Assembly: GCA_050298555.1 (NCBI GenBank)
Contig: JBNKUL010000014.1
Coordinates: 1-15,709, forward strand
Direction of reading: 5' to 3'
Source: JAPHSX01 sp050298555
Lineage (GTDB): Bacteria > Pseudomonadota > Gammaproteobacteria > Thiohalomonadales > Thiohalomonadaceae
DNA length: 15,709 nt
The notes beneath the pieces were generated by a model that was not told where the DNA came from, searched no databases, and worked only from the letters and a program-made list of their open reading frames with translations. Both the position numbers and the translations under genes were made by a program. Shown here piece by piece: positions 7,645 through 14,707 of this stretch. Each line of letters opens with the position of its first letter. The stretch's first letter is position 1.

Positions 7645-7679
7645 AATGCGTCGCCCCCCCAAAGAGGGGGCGACGCATT
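7645..7679. terminator. Bidirectional hairpin between protease gene and trpE
   Basis: AATGCGTCGCCCCC (7645-7658) is fully complementary to GGGGGCGACGCATT (7666-7679), a 14-bp stem with a 7-base loop. It sits between two convergent stop codons, and its right arm reaches into the trpE stop codon (7679-7681). T-tracts on either side are short, but stem strength and position support termination in both directions. Confidence 0.8.
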
Positions 7680-9166
7680 TAGCGGTGCTGACCGTTATCC
7701 AGCCCCTTGGCGGCAATCGCCGCGGCGCGGAACACGGCGCGGGACTTGTTCATGGTCTCGTCCCACTCATTCCTGGGAACCGAGTCGTAAACGATGCCGG
7801 CACCGGCCTGCATGTAGAGGGTCTTGTCCTGAATCACGGCGGTGCGAATGGCGATGGCGGTGTCCATGTTGCCGTGCCAGCCGAGATAGCCGACGGCACC
7901 GGCGTAGACACCGCGCTTGACCGGCTCGAACTCGTCGATGATCTCCATGGCGCGGATCTTCGGCGCGCCGGAGACGGTGCCGGCTGGGAAGGTGGCGCGC
8001 AGGGCATCCATGGCGCTCATCTCCTTCTTCAGCACGCCCTCGACGTTAGAGACGATGTGCATGACGTGGGAGTAGCGCTCGATCACCATCTTTTCGGTAA
8101 GCTCGACCGAACCGGTCTCGGCGATGCGGCCGACATCGTTACGCCCCAGGTCGATGAGCATTAAATGCTCGGCCAGCTCCTTGGGGTCTGCCAGCAGGTC
8201 CTGCTCCAGCGCCCTGTCCTCGGCCTCGTCCCTGCCGCGCGGGCGGGTGCCGGCGATGGGGCGCACGGTGACCTTACCCTCTTCATAGCGGGTGAGGATC
8301 TCGGGCGAGGAGCCGACGATCTGGAACTCGCCACAGTCGACGAAGTACATGTAGGGCGAGGGGTTGAGACTGCGTAGCGAGCGGTAGAGGTCCAGCGGTG
8401 GCGCCTCGAAGGGAATGGAGAGGCGCTGCGACAGCACCACCTGCATGATGTCGCCATCGGTGATGTACTGTTTGGACTTGGCCACCGCCTCTTCGAACCC
8501 CTCCTGGGTGAAACCGGAGACGAAGTCCTCCTCACCCAGCTCCTTTGCCGGGACGTGGGGCGGGCGCCTGAGCGGCTCGTCGAGCTGGGCGATGAGCTGG
8601 CGCAGGCGGGTCTCGCCCTTCTGCTGCGCCGCGGCCTCGCTCGGGTCCACATGCACCACCACGTAGAGCTTGCCGCTGAGGTTGTCGAAGACGACGACCT
8701 CGTCGGAGAGCATCAGCTGGATATCGGGGTTGCCGAGCTGGTCCTCGTTGGGGCACTCGCCCAGGCGCGGCTCGATGTAGCGCACGGTGTCGTAACCGAA
8801 ATAGCCGACCAGGCCGCCGGTAAAGCGCGGCAGGCCATCCACTTCCGGCACCCTGTAGCGCGCCTGGAACGCCTCGATGAAGGCGAGCGGGTCCTCCACC
8901 GTCTCCTGCTCCACCACCTGGTGGTCGGTGGTAACGGTGACCTCGTGCCCCCTCACCGTCAACACGGTGCGGGCAGGCAGGCCGATGATGGAGTAGCGCC
9001 CCCACTTCTCGCCCCCCTGTACCGATTCGAAGAGGTAGGAGTAGGGCGCGGCGGCCAGCTTGAGGTAGGTGGAGAGCGGCGTATCGAGGTCGGCCAGCAC
9101 CTCGCGCATGAGCGGGATGCGGTTGTAGCCCTCGGCGGCCAGTTGTGCGAATTGTTGCGGGGTCAT
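7679..9166 (-). CDS. trpE: Anthranilate synthase component I
   Basis: A 495-residue TrpE, which with the TrpG amidotransferase turns chorismate and glutamine into anthranilate, the first step of tryptophan synthesis. TrpG is not in the window. The feedback-inhibition region is seen near the N-terminus (LFES at 45-48, GRYS at 56-59), so tryptophan inhibition is expected. The chorismate-binding core is complete: PIAGTRPRG, LMLIDLGRNDVGR, HIVSNVEG, PAGTVSGAPKIRAMEII, YAGAVGYLGW. ATG 9166 is chosen because AGGTG lies about 7 bases upstream; a GTG at 9175 falls inside that site. It is the last gene of an rpe, gph, trpE run, with a 131-base gap after gph that contains a tryptophan leader peptide and RNA structures. 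Confidence 0.97.
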   Translation of the reverse strand: MTPQQFAQLAAEGYNRIPLMREVLADLDTPLSTYLKLAAAPYSYLFESVQGGEKWGRYSIIGLPARTVLTVRGHEVTVTTDHQVVEQETVEDPLAFIEAFQARYRVPEVDGLPRFTGGLVGYFGYDTVRYIEPRLGECPNEDQLGNPDIQLMLSDEVVVFDNLSGKLYVVVHVDPSEAAAQQKGETRLRQLIAQLDEPLRRPPHVPAKELGEEDFVSGFTQEGFEEAVAKSKQYITDGDIMQVVLSQRLSIPFEAPPLDLYRSLRSLNPSPYMYFVDCGEFQIVGSSPEILTRYEEGKVTVRPIAGTRPRGRDEAEDRALEQDLLADPKELAEHLMLIDLGRNDVGRIAETGSVELTEKMVIERYSHVMHIVSNVEGVLKKEMSAMDALRATFPAGTVSGAPKIRAMEIIDEFEPVKRGVYAGAVGYLGWHGNMDTAIAIRTAVIQDKTLYMQAGAGIVYDSVPRNEWDETMNKSRAVFRAAAIAAKGLDNGQHR

Positions 9167-9270
9167 GCTAATCACCTGATAAGGGGTAAACGGTTATGAG
9201 ACGGTTCGATGGCGGACGTGATTAGCGCCACCATCGCTCGTCGAAGTTCTCTCTCACCGTTTTCCCCCTT
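9167..9270 (-). promoter_or_regulatory. trpE leader RNA with competing pairings
   Basis: Three pairings are readable in the minus-strand transcript. S1: the Arg-Trp-Trp codons CGATGGTGG (9236-9228) pair with CCGCCATCG (9215-9207), 9 bp with one G-U. S2: GCTAATCAC (9226-9218), which includes the leader stop codon and lies in the S1 loop, is perfectly complementary to GTGATTAGC (9175-9167), the stretch holding part of the trpE ribosome site and ending at its ATG. S1 plus S2 has the order of an H-type pseudoknot. S3: AAGGGG..AAACGGT (9270-9256) pairs with ACCGTTTACCCCTT (9194-9181), 13 bp with a small internal loop. No U-tract terminator is present, which argues for control of translation rather than transcription. 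The mechanism is inferred. Confidence 0.65.
9222..9257 (-). CDS. trpL: Tryptophan leader peptide
   Basis: GTG (9257-9255) to TAA (9224-9222) encodes MRENFDERWWR, 11 residues. Two Trp codons in a row (9233-9228) sit two codons before the stop, the hallmark of a trp attenuator leader peptide. A very strong ribosome site, AAGGGGG (9270-9264), lies six bases before the GTG. The peptide itself needs no function: its translation senses charged tRNA-Trp. It lies 55 bases upstream of trpE, between gph and trpE. The GTG start is the one weaker point. Confidence 0.8.
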   Translation of the reverse strand: MRENFDERWWR

Positions 9271-9299
9271 GGATGATTATTGTTGGCAGTAGGGCGAGT

Positions 9300-9968
9300 T
9301 TACAGAATGTCCTTAAGCTCCGCCATGGAATCGATCACCGCGTCTGGGTTGTAGTCGCGGATGTCCTCGCCATGGTTATAGCCGTAGCTCATGCAGATGA
9401 TCTGAAAACCGGCGGCACGGGCGGCCTTTACGTCACTCATGGAGTCGCCCAGCATCATGGCGTTCTCAGGCGCCACACCGAAGTGCTCGGCACCATGCAG
9501 CAGCGGCAGCGGGTCGGGCTTCTTCTTCGCCAGGGTATCGCCGCTGATGACGATATCGAAACGGTCGAAGATGCCCAGGTCCTTAAGCAGCGGGTGGGTG
9601 AACGCCTCCGCCTTGTTGGTGACGCAGCCCAGCTTGTAGCCCTGTGCCTGCAGGTAATCCAGCCCCTCTTCCACACCCGGATAGAGGCAGGAGCGCTTGG
9701 AGGTGTTCTCGGCGTAAAGCTCGAGGAAGATGGGGTAGGCCTTCTCGAACAGCGCGTCATCCGGCTCGCCATCAAGCTGGCCGATCAGGGCGCGGCGACA
9801 GAGGCGCTCAACGCCGTTACCGACCCACTCGCGCACCTTGGCCTCGCCATGTACCGGCATATCCAGCTGTTTCATCATCTCGTCAACACAGTAGGCCAGG
9901 TCGGGAACCGAGTCGACCAGGGTGCCATCGACGTCGATGAGGATCATTTCGGGTTTCTTGATGGACAT
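9300..9968 (-). CDS. gph: Phosphoglycolate phosphatase
   Basis: A 222-residue HAD-superfamily phosphatase of the Gph/CbbZ type, which dephosphorylates 2-phosphoglycolate arising from DNA end repair or from RuBisCO oxygenation. Motif I with the nucleophile Asp is LIDVDGTLVDS near the N-terminus. The motif II/III region is seen as GCVTNKAE and KKKPDPLPLL, and motif IV is MLGDSMSDVKAARAAG. An alpha-helical cap lies between (about residues 20-90). ATG 9968 is taken as the start; an in-frame TTG two codons upstream is less likely. The ribosome site is weak. Position between rpe and trpE is the common gammaproteobacterial arrangement, which supports gph over other HAD phosphatases. If the organism is autotrophic, pairing with rpe would suit the Calvin cycle. 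Confidence 0.93.
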   Translation of the reverse strand: MSIKKPEMILIDVDGTLVDSVPDLAYCVDEMMKQLDMPVHGEAKVREWVGNGVERLCRRALIGQLDGEPDDALFEKAYPIFLELYAENTSKRSCLYPGVEEGLDYLQAQGYKLGCVTNKAEAFTHPLLKDLGIFDRFDIVISGDTLAKKKPDPLPLLHGAEHFGVAPENAMMLGDSMSDVKAARAAGFQIICMSYGYNHGEDIRDYNPDAVIDSMAELKDIL

Positions 9969-10002
9969 AACCAATATCTCACTAAAAAAGTCGGATTAAC
10001 GG

Positions 10003-10039
10003 CATAAAATAAGGGGTTGTGCCGGAAGACACAACCCCT
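10003..10039 (-). terminator. Hairpin terminator after rpe
   Basis: On the minus strand AGGGGTTGTG (10039-10030) pairs with CACAACCCCT (10021-10012) around an 8-base loop, followed by TATTTTAT. The 10-bp stem with a U-rich tail lies 27 bases after the rpe stop and before gph, so rpe may be partly or fully uncoupled from gph and trpE. Confidence 0.75.
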
Positions 10040-10066
10040 CACGGTACTACGACCGGGTATTAGCGC

Positions 10067-10759
10067 TTAGCTGCCGACTTTCGCCAGCTCATCGCGGAAC
10101 TGCTTAACGATGGTGTCGTACTTGTGGGGATCGTTGTCGTTGGCAAAGCCGAAGATGCCGGAGCCGGCAACGAAGGTGTCGGCGCCCGCCTCGGCGATCT
10201 CGCGGATGTTATCCGCCTTTACGCCGCCGTCGATCTCCAGGCGGATGTCGTAGCCGGACTCGTCGATCATCTTGCGTGCCTGACGCAGCTTGTCCATGGT
10301 GGCCGGGATGAAGCTCTGGCCGCCAAAGCCGGGGTTAACGGACATCAGCAGGATCATGTCGACCTTGTCCATCACGTAGTCGAGGTAGCTCAGCGGGGTC
10401 GCCGGGTTGAATACCAGGCCGGACTTACAGCCGTTCTCGCGCACCAGGGAGAGGGAGCGGTCGATGTGCTCGGAGGCCTCCGGGTGAAATGTGATGTAGG
10501 TGGCACCGGCCTTGGCGAAATCGGGGATGATGCGGTCTACCGGCTTGACCATCATGTGCACGTCGATGTCAGCGGTCACGCCGTGGCTGCGCAGGGCATC
10601 GCACACCAGCGGGCCAATGGTGAGGTTGGGCACGTAGTGGTTGTCCATGACGTCGAAGTGGACGATGTCGGTACCGGATGCGATAACGTTATCGACCTCT
10701 TCACCCAGGCGGGCAAAGTCAGCGGACAGGATGGAGGGGGCAATCTGGAAATCGGCCAT
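10067..10759 (-). CDS. rpe: Ribulose-phosphate 3-epimerase
   Basis: A 230-residue TIM-barrel enzyme interconverting ribulose 5-phosphate and xylulose 5-phosphate in the pentose phosphate (and, if present, Calvin) cycle. Family signatures are complete: APSILSADFARLGEE with the active-site Ser, HFDVMDNHYVPNLTIGP with metal-binding His and Asp, IDVHMMV with the next His, MSVNPGFGGQSF, and LEIDGGVKADN with the catalytic Asp. Length is normal. The ATG at 10759 has GAGAGG about 9 bases upstream. It is first in the rpe, gph, trpE run and divergent from the gene at 10946. Confidence 0.97.
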   Translation of the reverse strand: MADFQIAPSILSADFARLGEEVDNVIASGTDIVHFDVMDNHYVPNLTIGPLVCDALRSHGVTADIDVHMMVKPVDRIIPDFAKAGATYITFHPEASEHIDRSLSLVRENGCKSGLVFNPATPLSYLDYVMDKVDMILLMSVNPGFGGQSFIPATMDKLRQARKMIDESGYDIRLEIDGGVKADNIREIAEAGADTFVAGSGIFGFANDNDPHKYDTIVKQFRDELAKVGS

Positions 10760-10883
10760 GGTTTCACGCCTCTCTATAATAGGTAACTATCTGTTGTTCG
10801 CACCGCACCATATGCATTGCTGTGGCCGGCACACCAAAAATCGAATCCCGAATAGTACCCGCTCTGGGCGGTCATTGCGACAT

Positions 10884-10912
10884 TTGGGCATCCCCCGCCG
10901 CTGCCGTATACT
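10884..10912 (+). promoter_or_regulatory. Probable sigma-70 promoter for the DUF3530/CopD pair
   Basis: TTGGGC (10884-10889), a 17-base spacer and TATACT (10907-10912) form a good sigma-70 match. Transcription would start near 10919, leaving about 27 bases to the GTG at 10946. Confidence 0.5.
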
Positions 10913-10945
10913 GCCCCAGCATTCACAGCAATTTTGATAAAAACC

Positions 10946-11893
10946 GTGAGACTAAGCCGCCCCCTGATACTGCTGCTCGCCCTGCTGGCCACCGCCCGCG
11001 CCCCCGTGTATGCCCAGGAGCCCCCCGCCCCCGCAGCGGATGGGGCGGCGCCCCCTGCCGAAGCGCCCCCAGAGGCCCCCGTACTGGACGCCGAGGCCAG
11101 GCTGGCCGCCGACCTGCGCGTCCGCATCCAAAGCAGTGATCCGGAGAGCGAGGCGATAATGCTGCAGGTGGAAGGACGCGAGGTACTGGCCCTGTTCAAG
11201 CAGCAGACCCGGGGGGTATCACACGGCGCGGTACTGCTGCTGCACGACCTCAACGGCCACCCCGACTACCCCGGCCCGATCCAGGCCCTGCGCCGCCAAC
11301 TACCCGATGCGGGCTGGCACACCCTGTCGCTGCAGCTACCCCACAGCGACAGCGCGACCCTCACCCTCGAGCAGCTCGATGCCATGCGCCCGCGTATCGC
11401 CGCCGCCCTGGCCGAGCTTGAAAAGCGCACCGTTATCACCAATGTAGTGATCGTCGGCCACGGCATGGGGGCGCATGCGGCCATCGACTACCTGCGCGAC
11501 AACCTCGCCCCCTCGGTACGCGGCCTTATCGCCATCGGCCTGGAGGGGAGCGCCAACGAGGAGCCGCGCCTCGATGCCGCCCGTGGCATGGGACTGCTGA
11601 ACCTGGCCATCCTCGACATCTACGGCGGCCGCGACCGCCACGGCATCATCGCCAGTGCCAAGCGGCGCTACGATATGGCCCGCCGCAGCAGTGAAGAGGA
11701 TGTACAGGTACGCCCCGCCTACGCCGACGTGGCACAGGACTACGATGAGAAGCTGGGGCTCACCCTCAGCTACCGCCAGATCAAACTAGCGGGCGCCGAC
11801 CACCAGTTCAGCGCCCAGCTCAACGACCTGGGCAAACGGGTGCGTGGCTGGCTCAAGCGCTACATCGCCGCCACCACCCCCACCGAAAAGTAA
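10946..11893 (+). CDS. DUF3530-type exported alpha/beta hydrolase-like protein
   Basis: About 315 residues. A signal peptide (LSRPLILLLALLATARAPVYA) precedes an Ala/Pro-rich low-complexity stretch (about 25-50), then an alpha/beta hydrolase-like domain: GAVLLLHDLNGHPDYPG, WHTLSLQLPHSD, VVIVGHGMGAHAAIDYL, LDIYGGRDRHGI, and a late His in GADHQF. The nucleophile elbow reads G-H-G-M-G (171-175), so the usual Ser is Gly173; classical esterase activity is therefore doubtful. This pattern fits the DUF3530 family, whose function I do not know. GTG 10946 and an in-frame TTG at 10934 are both possible starts; neither has a clear ribosome site. Fifteen bases separate it from the CopD-family gene, indicating one operon. 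Confidence 0.75.
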   Translation: MRLSRPLILLLALLATARAPVYAQEPPAPAADGAAPPAEAPPEAPVLDAEARLAADLRVRIQSSDPESEAIMLQVEGREVLALFKQQTRGVSHGAVLLLHDLNGHPDYPGPIQALRRQLPDAGWHTLSLQLPHSDSATLTLEQLDAMRPRIAAALAELEKRTVITNVVIVGHGMGAHAAIDYLRDNLAPSVRGLIAIGLEGSANEEPRLDAARGMGLLNLAILDIYGGRDRHGIIASAKRRYDMARRSSEEDVQVRPAYADVAQDYDEKLGLTLSYRQIKLAGADHQFSAQLNDLGKRVRGWLKRYIAATTPTEK

Positions 11894-11908
11894 TACGGAG
11901 TACTTAAC

Positions 11909-12367
11909 ATGAGCATCGCCATAACCCTCCACCTTCTCGCCGCCGTGATCTGGGTAGGGGGCATGTTCTTCGCCCACCAGATGTTGCGCCCGGTCGCCGC
12001 CGAGCTGTTGGACCCGCCGCTGCGTCAGCCATTATGGGTAGGAGTGTTCGGCCGCTTCTTCCCCTGGGTGTGGGCCGCCATCGCCACCCTGCTCAGCAGC
12101 GGCTACTGGATGCTCTTCACCGTGTTCGGCGGCATGGCCAACGTGGGGCTGCACGTGCACATCATGCACGGCCTGGGACTGCTGATGGTCGCCATCTTCC
12201 TCTATGTCTTCTTCGTCCCCTACCGCGGCCTCAAGCGCGCCGTTACCGCCCAGGTCTGGCCCGAGGGCAAGGGGCACATCGACCGCATCCGCGACCTGGT
12301 CGGCATCAACATGATCCTCGGCCTTATCACCATCGCCGTGGCGGCGGGCGGGCGCTACCTCCACTAA
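11909..12367 (+). CDS. CopD-family integral membrane protein
   Basis: A 152-residue protein with four hydrophobic segments (about residues 3-24, 48-70, 83-103, 130-148). The start MSIAITLHLLAAVIWVGGMF with His8, and the second helix-border motif HVHIMHGLGLLM, are typical of the CopD domain family of small membrane proteins. Family members are linked to copper handling or bind heme or metal through such histidines, but no copper gene is nearby, so copper transport should not be assumed. ATG 11909 has CGGAG 8 bases upstream. It follows the DUF3530 gene by 15 bases and ends 5 bases before the convergent atpG stop codon, with no terminator hairpin visible between them. Confidence 0.85.
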   Translation: MSIAITLHLLAAVIWVGGMFFAHQMLRPVAAELLDPPLRQPLWVGVFGRFFPWVWAAIATLLSSGYWMLFTVFGGMANVGLHVHIMHGLGLLMVAIFLYVFFVPYRGLKRAVTAQVWPEGKGHIDRIRDLVGINMILGLITIAVAAGGRYLH

Positions 12368-12372
12368 GACGC

Positions 12373-13221
12373 TTATCCGCCCTCATCCACCACGGGGGCG
12401 ATGGGAGTGGAGCCGAGCAAGATCGTCTCAATCTCCTCGGTGATCTCCTCCTGGCGCAGGGTGCGGGCACGGCTGCCCAACACCGTCATGCGTTCCTCAA
12501 GCCGACCTACCGCCCCCTCCAGGTGCTGTACCCGCTGGTGGTTCTCGGCCAGCAGTGAGACGGTGAACAGTTCCGTCATCGCCAGATAGAGATAGTGTTG
12601 CAGGAACTCGGCGAAAAACCGTGAGGGTTCGAGCTGCAGAAGTGGCGGAGTGGTCAGGGGCGAATCACTAGCGGCAATGTCGGGTGGCAGCAGGCGGTGG
12701 CTCACAATACCGCCCTGCTCATCGGCGTGGTAGAGCAGCTGTAGACCGACGAGCTGCTGCCCGTTGAGCTGCCGCTGGGTCTCGGCGACCACCTGTGTCA
12801 GGGTCTGCGGCAGCTCTTCGCTGACACTGGCACCGCTCAGCGGCACGAAACCGGGCACCGCCTCCTCCATACGTATCCACAGCTTTCGCCCCACCGCCAT
12901 CACCCGTTGCGGCTGCTCGCGGCACTCCGGGCAGCGCTGCAGCAACTGCTTCACCAGCTGCGCATTAAAGTCCCCACAGAAACCGCGCTCCGAGCCGATC
13001 ACCAGCCACAGCAGCTGTCCCTCATTCACCTCTGGCGTAGGGTGGAACTGCAGGTAGTCGGCCGCCACCCGCTCCAGTGTCCGCACCATGCTGTGCTGCC
13101 CTGCGGCCAGTCCGCCGAGCTTGTGCAGTTCAAGCTGCGACAGGGTCTTCATCGAGCTGACGATACCCTGCAGCTCCTGCAGCTGGCCGAGCTGCTGCTC
13201 AACCTTGCGATAGCGGCCCAT
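12373..13221 (-). CDS. atpG: N-type F-ATPase gamma subunit
   Basis: A 282-residue central-stalk subunit that transmits rotation between the F1 head and the c-ring. The N-terminal helix (MGRYRKVEQQLGQLQELQGI, then VSSMKTLSQLE) and the C-terminal helix (ENHQRVQHLEGAVGRLEERM, then LRQEEITEEIETILLG) form the coiled coil. The middle Rossmann-like part has GSERGFCGDFNAQL. Divergence from the housekeeping gamma and its position last in the operon point to the N-type alternative ATPase. ATG 13221 has AGAGG close upstream and overlaps the atpA end by 23 bases, implying coupled translation. Confidence 0.93.
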   Translation of the reverse strand: MGRYRKVEQQLGQLQELQGIVSSMKTLSQLELHKLGGLAAGQHSMVRTLERVAADYLQFHPTPEVNEGQLLWLVIGSERGFCGDFNAQLVKQLLQRCPECREQPQRVMAVGRKLWIRMEEAVPGFVPLSGASVSEELPQTLTQVVAETQRQLNGQQLVGLQLLYHADEQGGIVSHRLLPPDIAASDSPLTTPPLLQLEPSRFFAEFLQHYLYLAMTELFTVSLLAENHQRVQHLEGAVGRLEERMTVLGSRARTLRQEEITEEIETILLGSTPIAPVVDEGG

Positions 13222-14707
13222 CGTCCTCTCCCGCCGCCTGTCCCCCCAACCAGCCACGCACGGCCAGCAGCCACTGCTGGCGCTCCTCATCCAGACGCAG
13301 GCCACTGGTGGCGACCTGCTGCTGCAATCGCTTGAGCGTGGTGGCGACCTGCTCCAACGCCACGCCATCGAACAGCCCCTCGTTGAAGGCGATCAACCAG
13401 GCGAGTTGAAACTCTACCGGCAATGGTGCGAGGCGCTCCTGCTTGAGGATCTCACGCAACACCCGACCACGGCGTATCGCCCGCTCCATCGACTCTTCGA
13501 GGCGGGCGCCGAAGCGGGTAAAGACCTCCAGCTCGAGGAACTGCAGGTAGTCGAGCTTCATCCGCCCCGCCTCGGCCTTAATACGCGGGTGCTGTGCCTG
13601 GCCGCCAATGCGTGAGACCGAGCGGGCGATGTCGATGGCGGGACGAAAACCGCCGGCGAAGAGGTTCTGGTCGAGATAGACCTGACCATCGGTAATGGAG
13701 ATAAGGTTGGTGGGGATGTAGCTGCTGATCTCCCCCTGCAGGGTCTCGACGATGGGCAGTGCGGTCATCGAGCCGCCACCGTGGGCGGCGTTAAGCACCG
13801 TGGAGCGCTCCAGCAGGCGCGCATGAATGGAGAAGATATCGCCGGGGTAGGCCTCGCGCCCCGGCGGACGGCGCAACAGCAGGGAGAGTTCGCGATAGAT
13901 CTTGGCGTGGGTGGAGAGGTCATCATAGATGATGAGGGTGTCACGCCCAGCCGCCATCCACGCCTCGGCCATGGCGCAGCCGGCGAAGGGGGCGAGGTAC
14001 TGCATCCCCGGCAGGGCACTCGCCTCGGCCACCACCACGGTGGTGTAGTCGAGGGCGCCGTGCTGGCGCAGGGTCTCGATGGTGTTGACGATGGTGGAAC
14101 GCTTCTGGCCGATCAGTACGTAGATGCAGTGCACCTGCTGGTCGTGCTGGTTCAGCACGGTGTCGATCGCCAGCGAGCTGCGCCCCAGCCCCTCATCCCC
14201 GATCACCAGCTGGCGTTGCCCCTTGCCGATGGGGATCAGGGTGTCGATGATCTTGATGCCGCTGTAGAGCGGTTGCTGCACAAAGTCGCGCGCAATGATC
14301 GGCGGCGAGCGCTGTTCGATACGACGGCTCTCCACATCGACCAGCCTCCCCAGGCCGTCGAGGGGGCGCCCCAGCGGGTCGACCACCCGACCGCTCAGGC
14401 CATCGCCGCAGGGGACGCTGAGCTGCTCGTGGGCCAGGTAGGCGGGCATGCCGGAGGCGAGCTGCTCGCTCTCATCGAGCAGTACCGCGCCGACCATATC
14501 GCTGTTGAGGTCGAAGACCATGGCGCGGCTACCATCGGCGAAGACCACCAGGCCATCCATCTGTGCCGAGGGCAGTCCCGAGATCCAGGTAATGCCATCA
14601 CCCACCGACACCACCTTGCCCTGCTCGGTCAGGCGCAGACCGTAACGGTAGTGCTCCAGCCAGGCGGCCTGGCTGGCGAGCAGGCTTGGGGGCGGCTTAG
14701 TGCTCAT
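13199..14707 (-). CDS. atpA: N-type F-ATPase alpha subunit
   Basis: A 502-residue alpha subunit, normal length, forming the non-catalytic nucleotide sites of the F1 hexamer. Visible are the N-terminal barrel (GKVVSVGDGITWISGL), the P-loop region (QLVIGDEGLGRSSLAIDT), Walker B (DTLIIYDDLSTHAK), LLRRPPGREAYPGDIF, and the arginine-finger segment ARSVSRIGGQAQ. The P-loop normally reads GxxxxGKT/S; here Arg176 takes the place of Lys (E. coli Lys175), while the arginine finger used in catalysis with beta is kept. ATG 14707 overlaps the end of atpF by 11 bases and has no clear ribosome site of its own, indicating translational coupling. The beta gene must lie beyond the right edge. Confidence 0.95.
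   Translation of the reverse strand: MSTKPPPSLLASQAAWLEHYRYGLRLTEQGKVVSVGDGITWISGLPSAQMDGLVVFADGSRAMVFDLNSDMVGAVLLDESEQLASGMPAYLAHEQLSVPCGDGLSGRVVDPLGRPLDGLGRLVDVESRRIEQRSPPIIARDFVQQPLYSGIKIIDTLIPIGKGQRQLVIGDEGLGRSSLAIDTVLNQHDQQVHCIYVLIGQKRSTIVNTIETLRQHGALDYTTVVVAEASALPGMQYLAPFAGCAMAEAWMAAGRDTLIIYDDLSTHAKIYRELSLLLRRPPGREAYPGDIFSIHARLLERSTVLNAAHGGGSMTALPIVETLQGEISSYIPTNLISITDGQVYLDQNLFAGGFRPAIDIARSVSRIGGQAQHPRIKAEAGRMKLDYLQFLELEVFTRFGARLEESMERAIRRGRVLREILKQERLAPLPVEFQLAWLIAFNEGLFDGVALEQVATTLKRLQQQVATSGLRLDEERQQWLLAVRGWLGGQAAGEDDGPLSQG

Noticed and set aside
8555..9199. Plus-strand open frame opposite trpE, and similar ones opposite gph and rpe
   Set aside because: These mirror codon bias of well-identified minus-strand genes and show no family motif.
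10775..10780. Perfect TATAAT on the plus strand near the rpe start
   Set aside because: No -35 at proper spacing, and it lies about 165 bases before the plus-strand gene, where a better promoter (10884-10912) exists.
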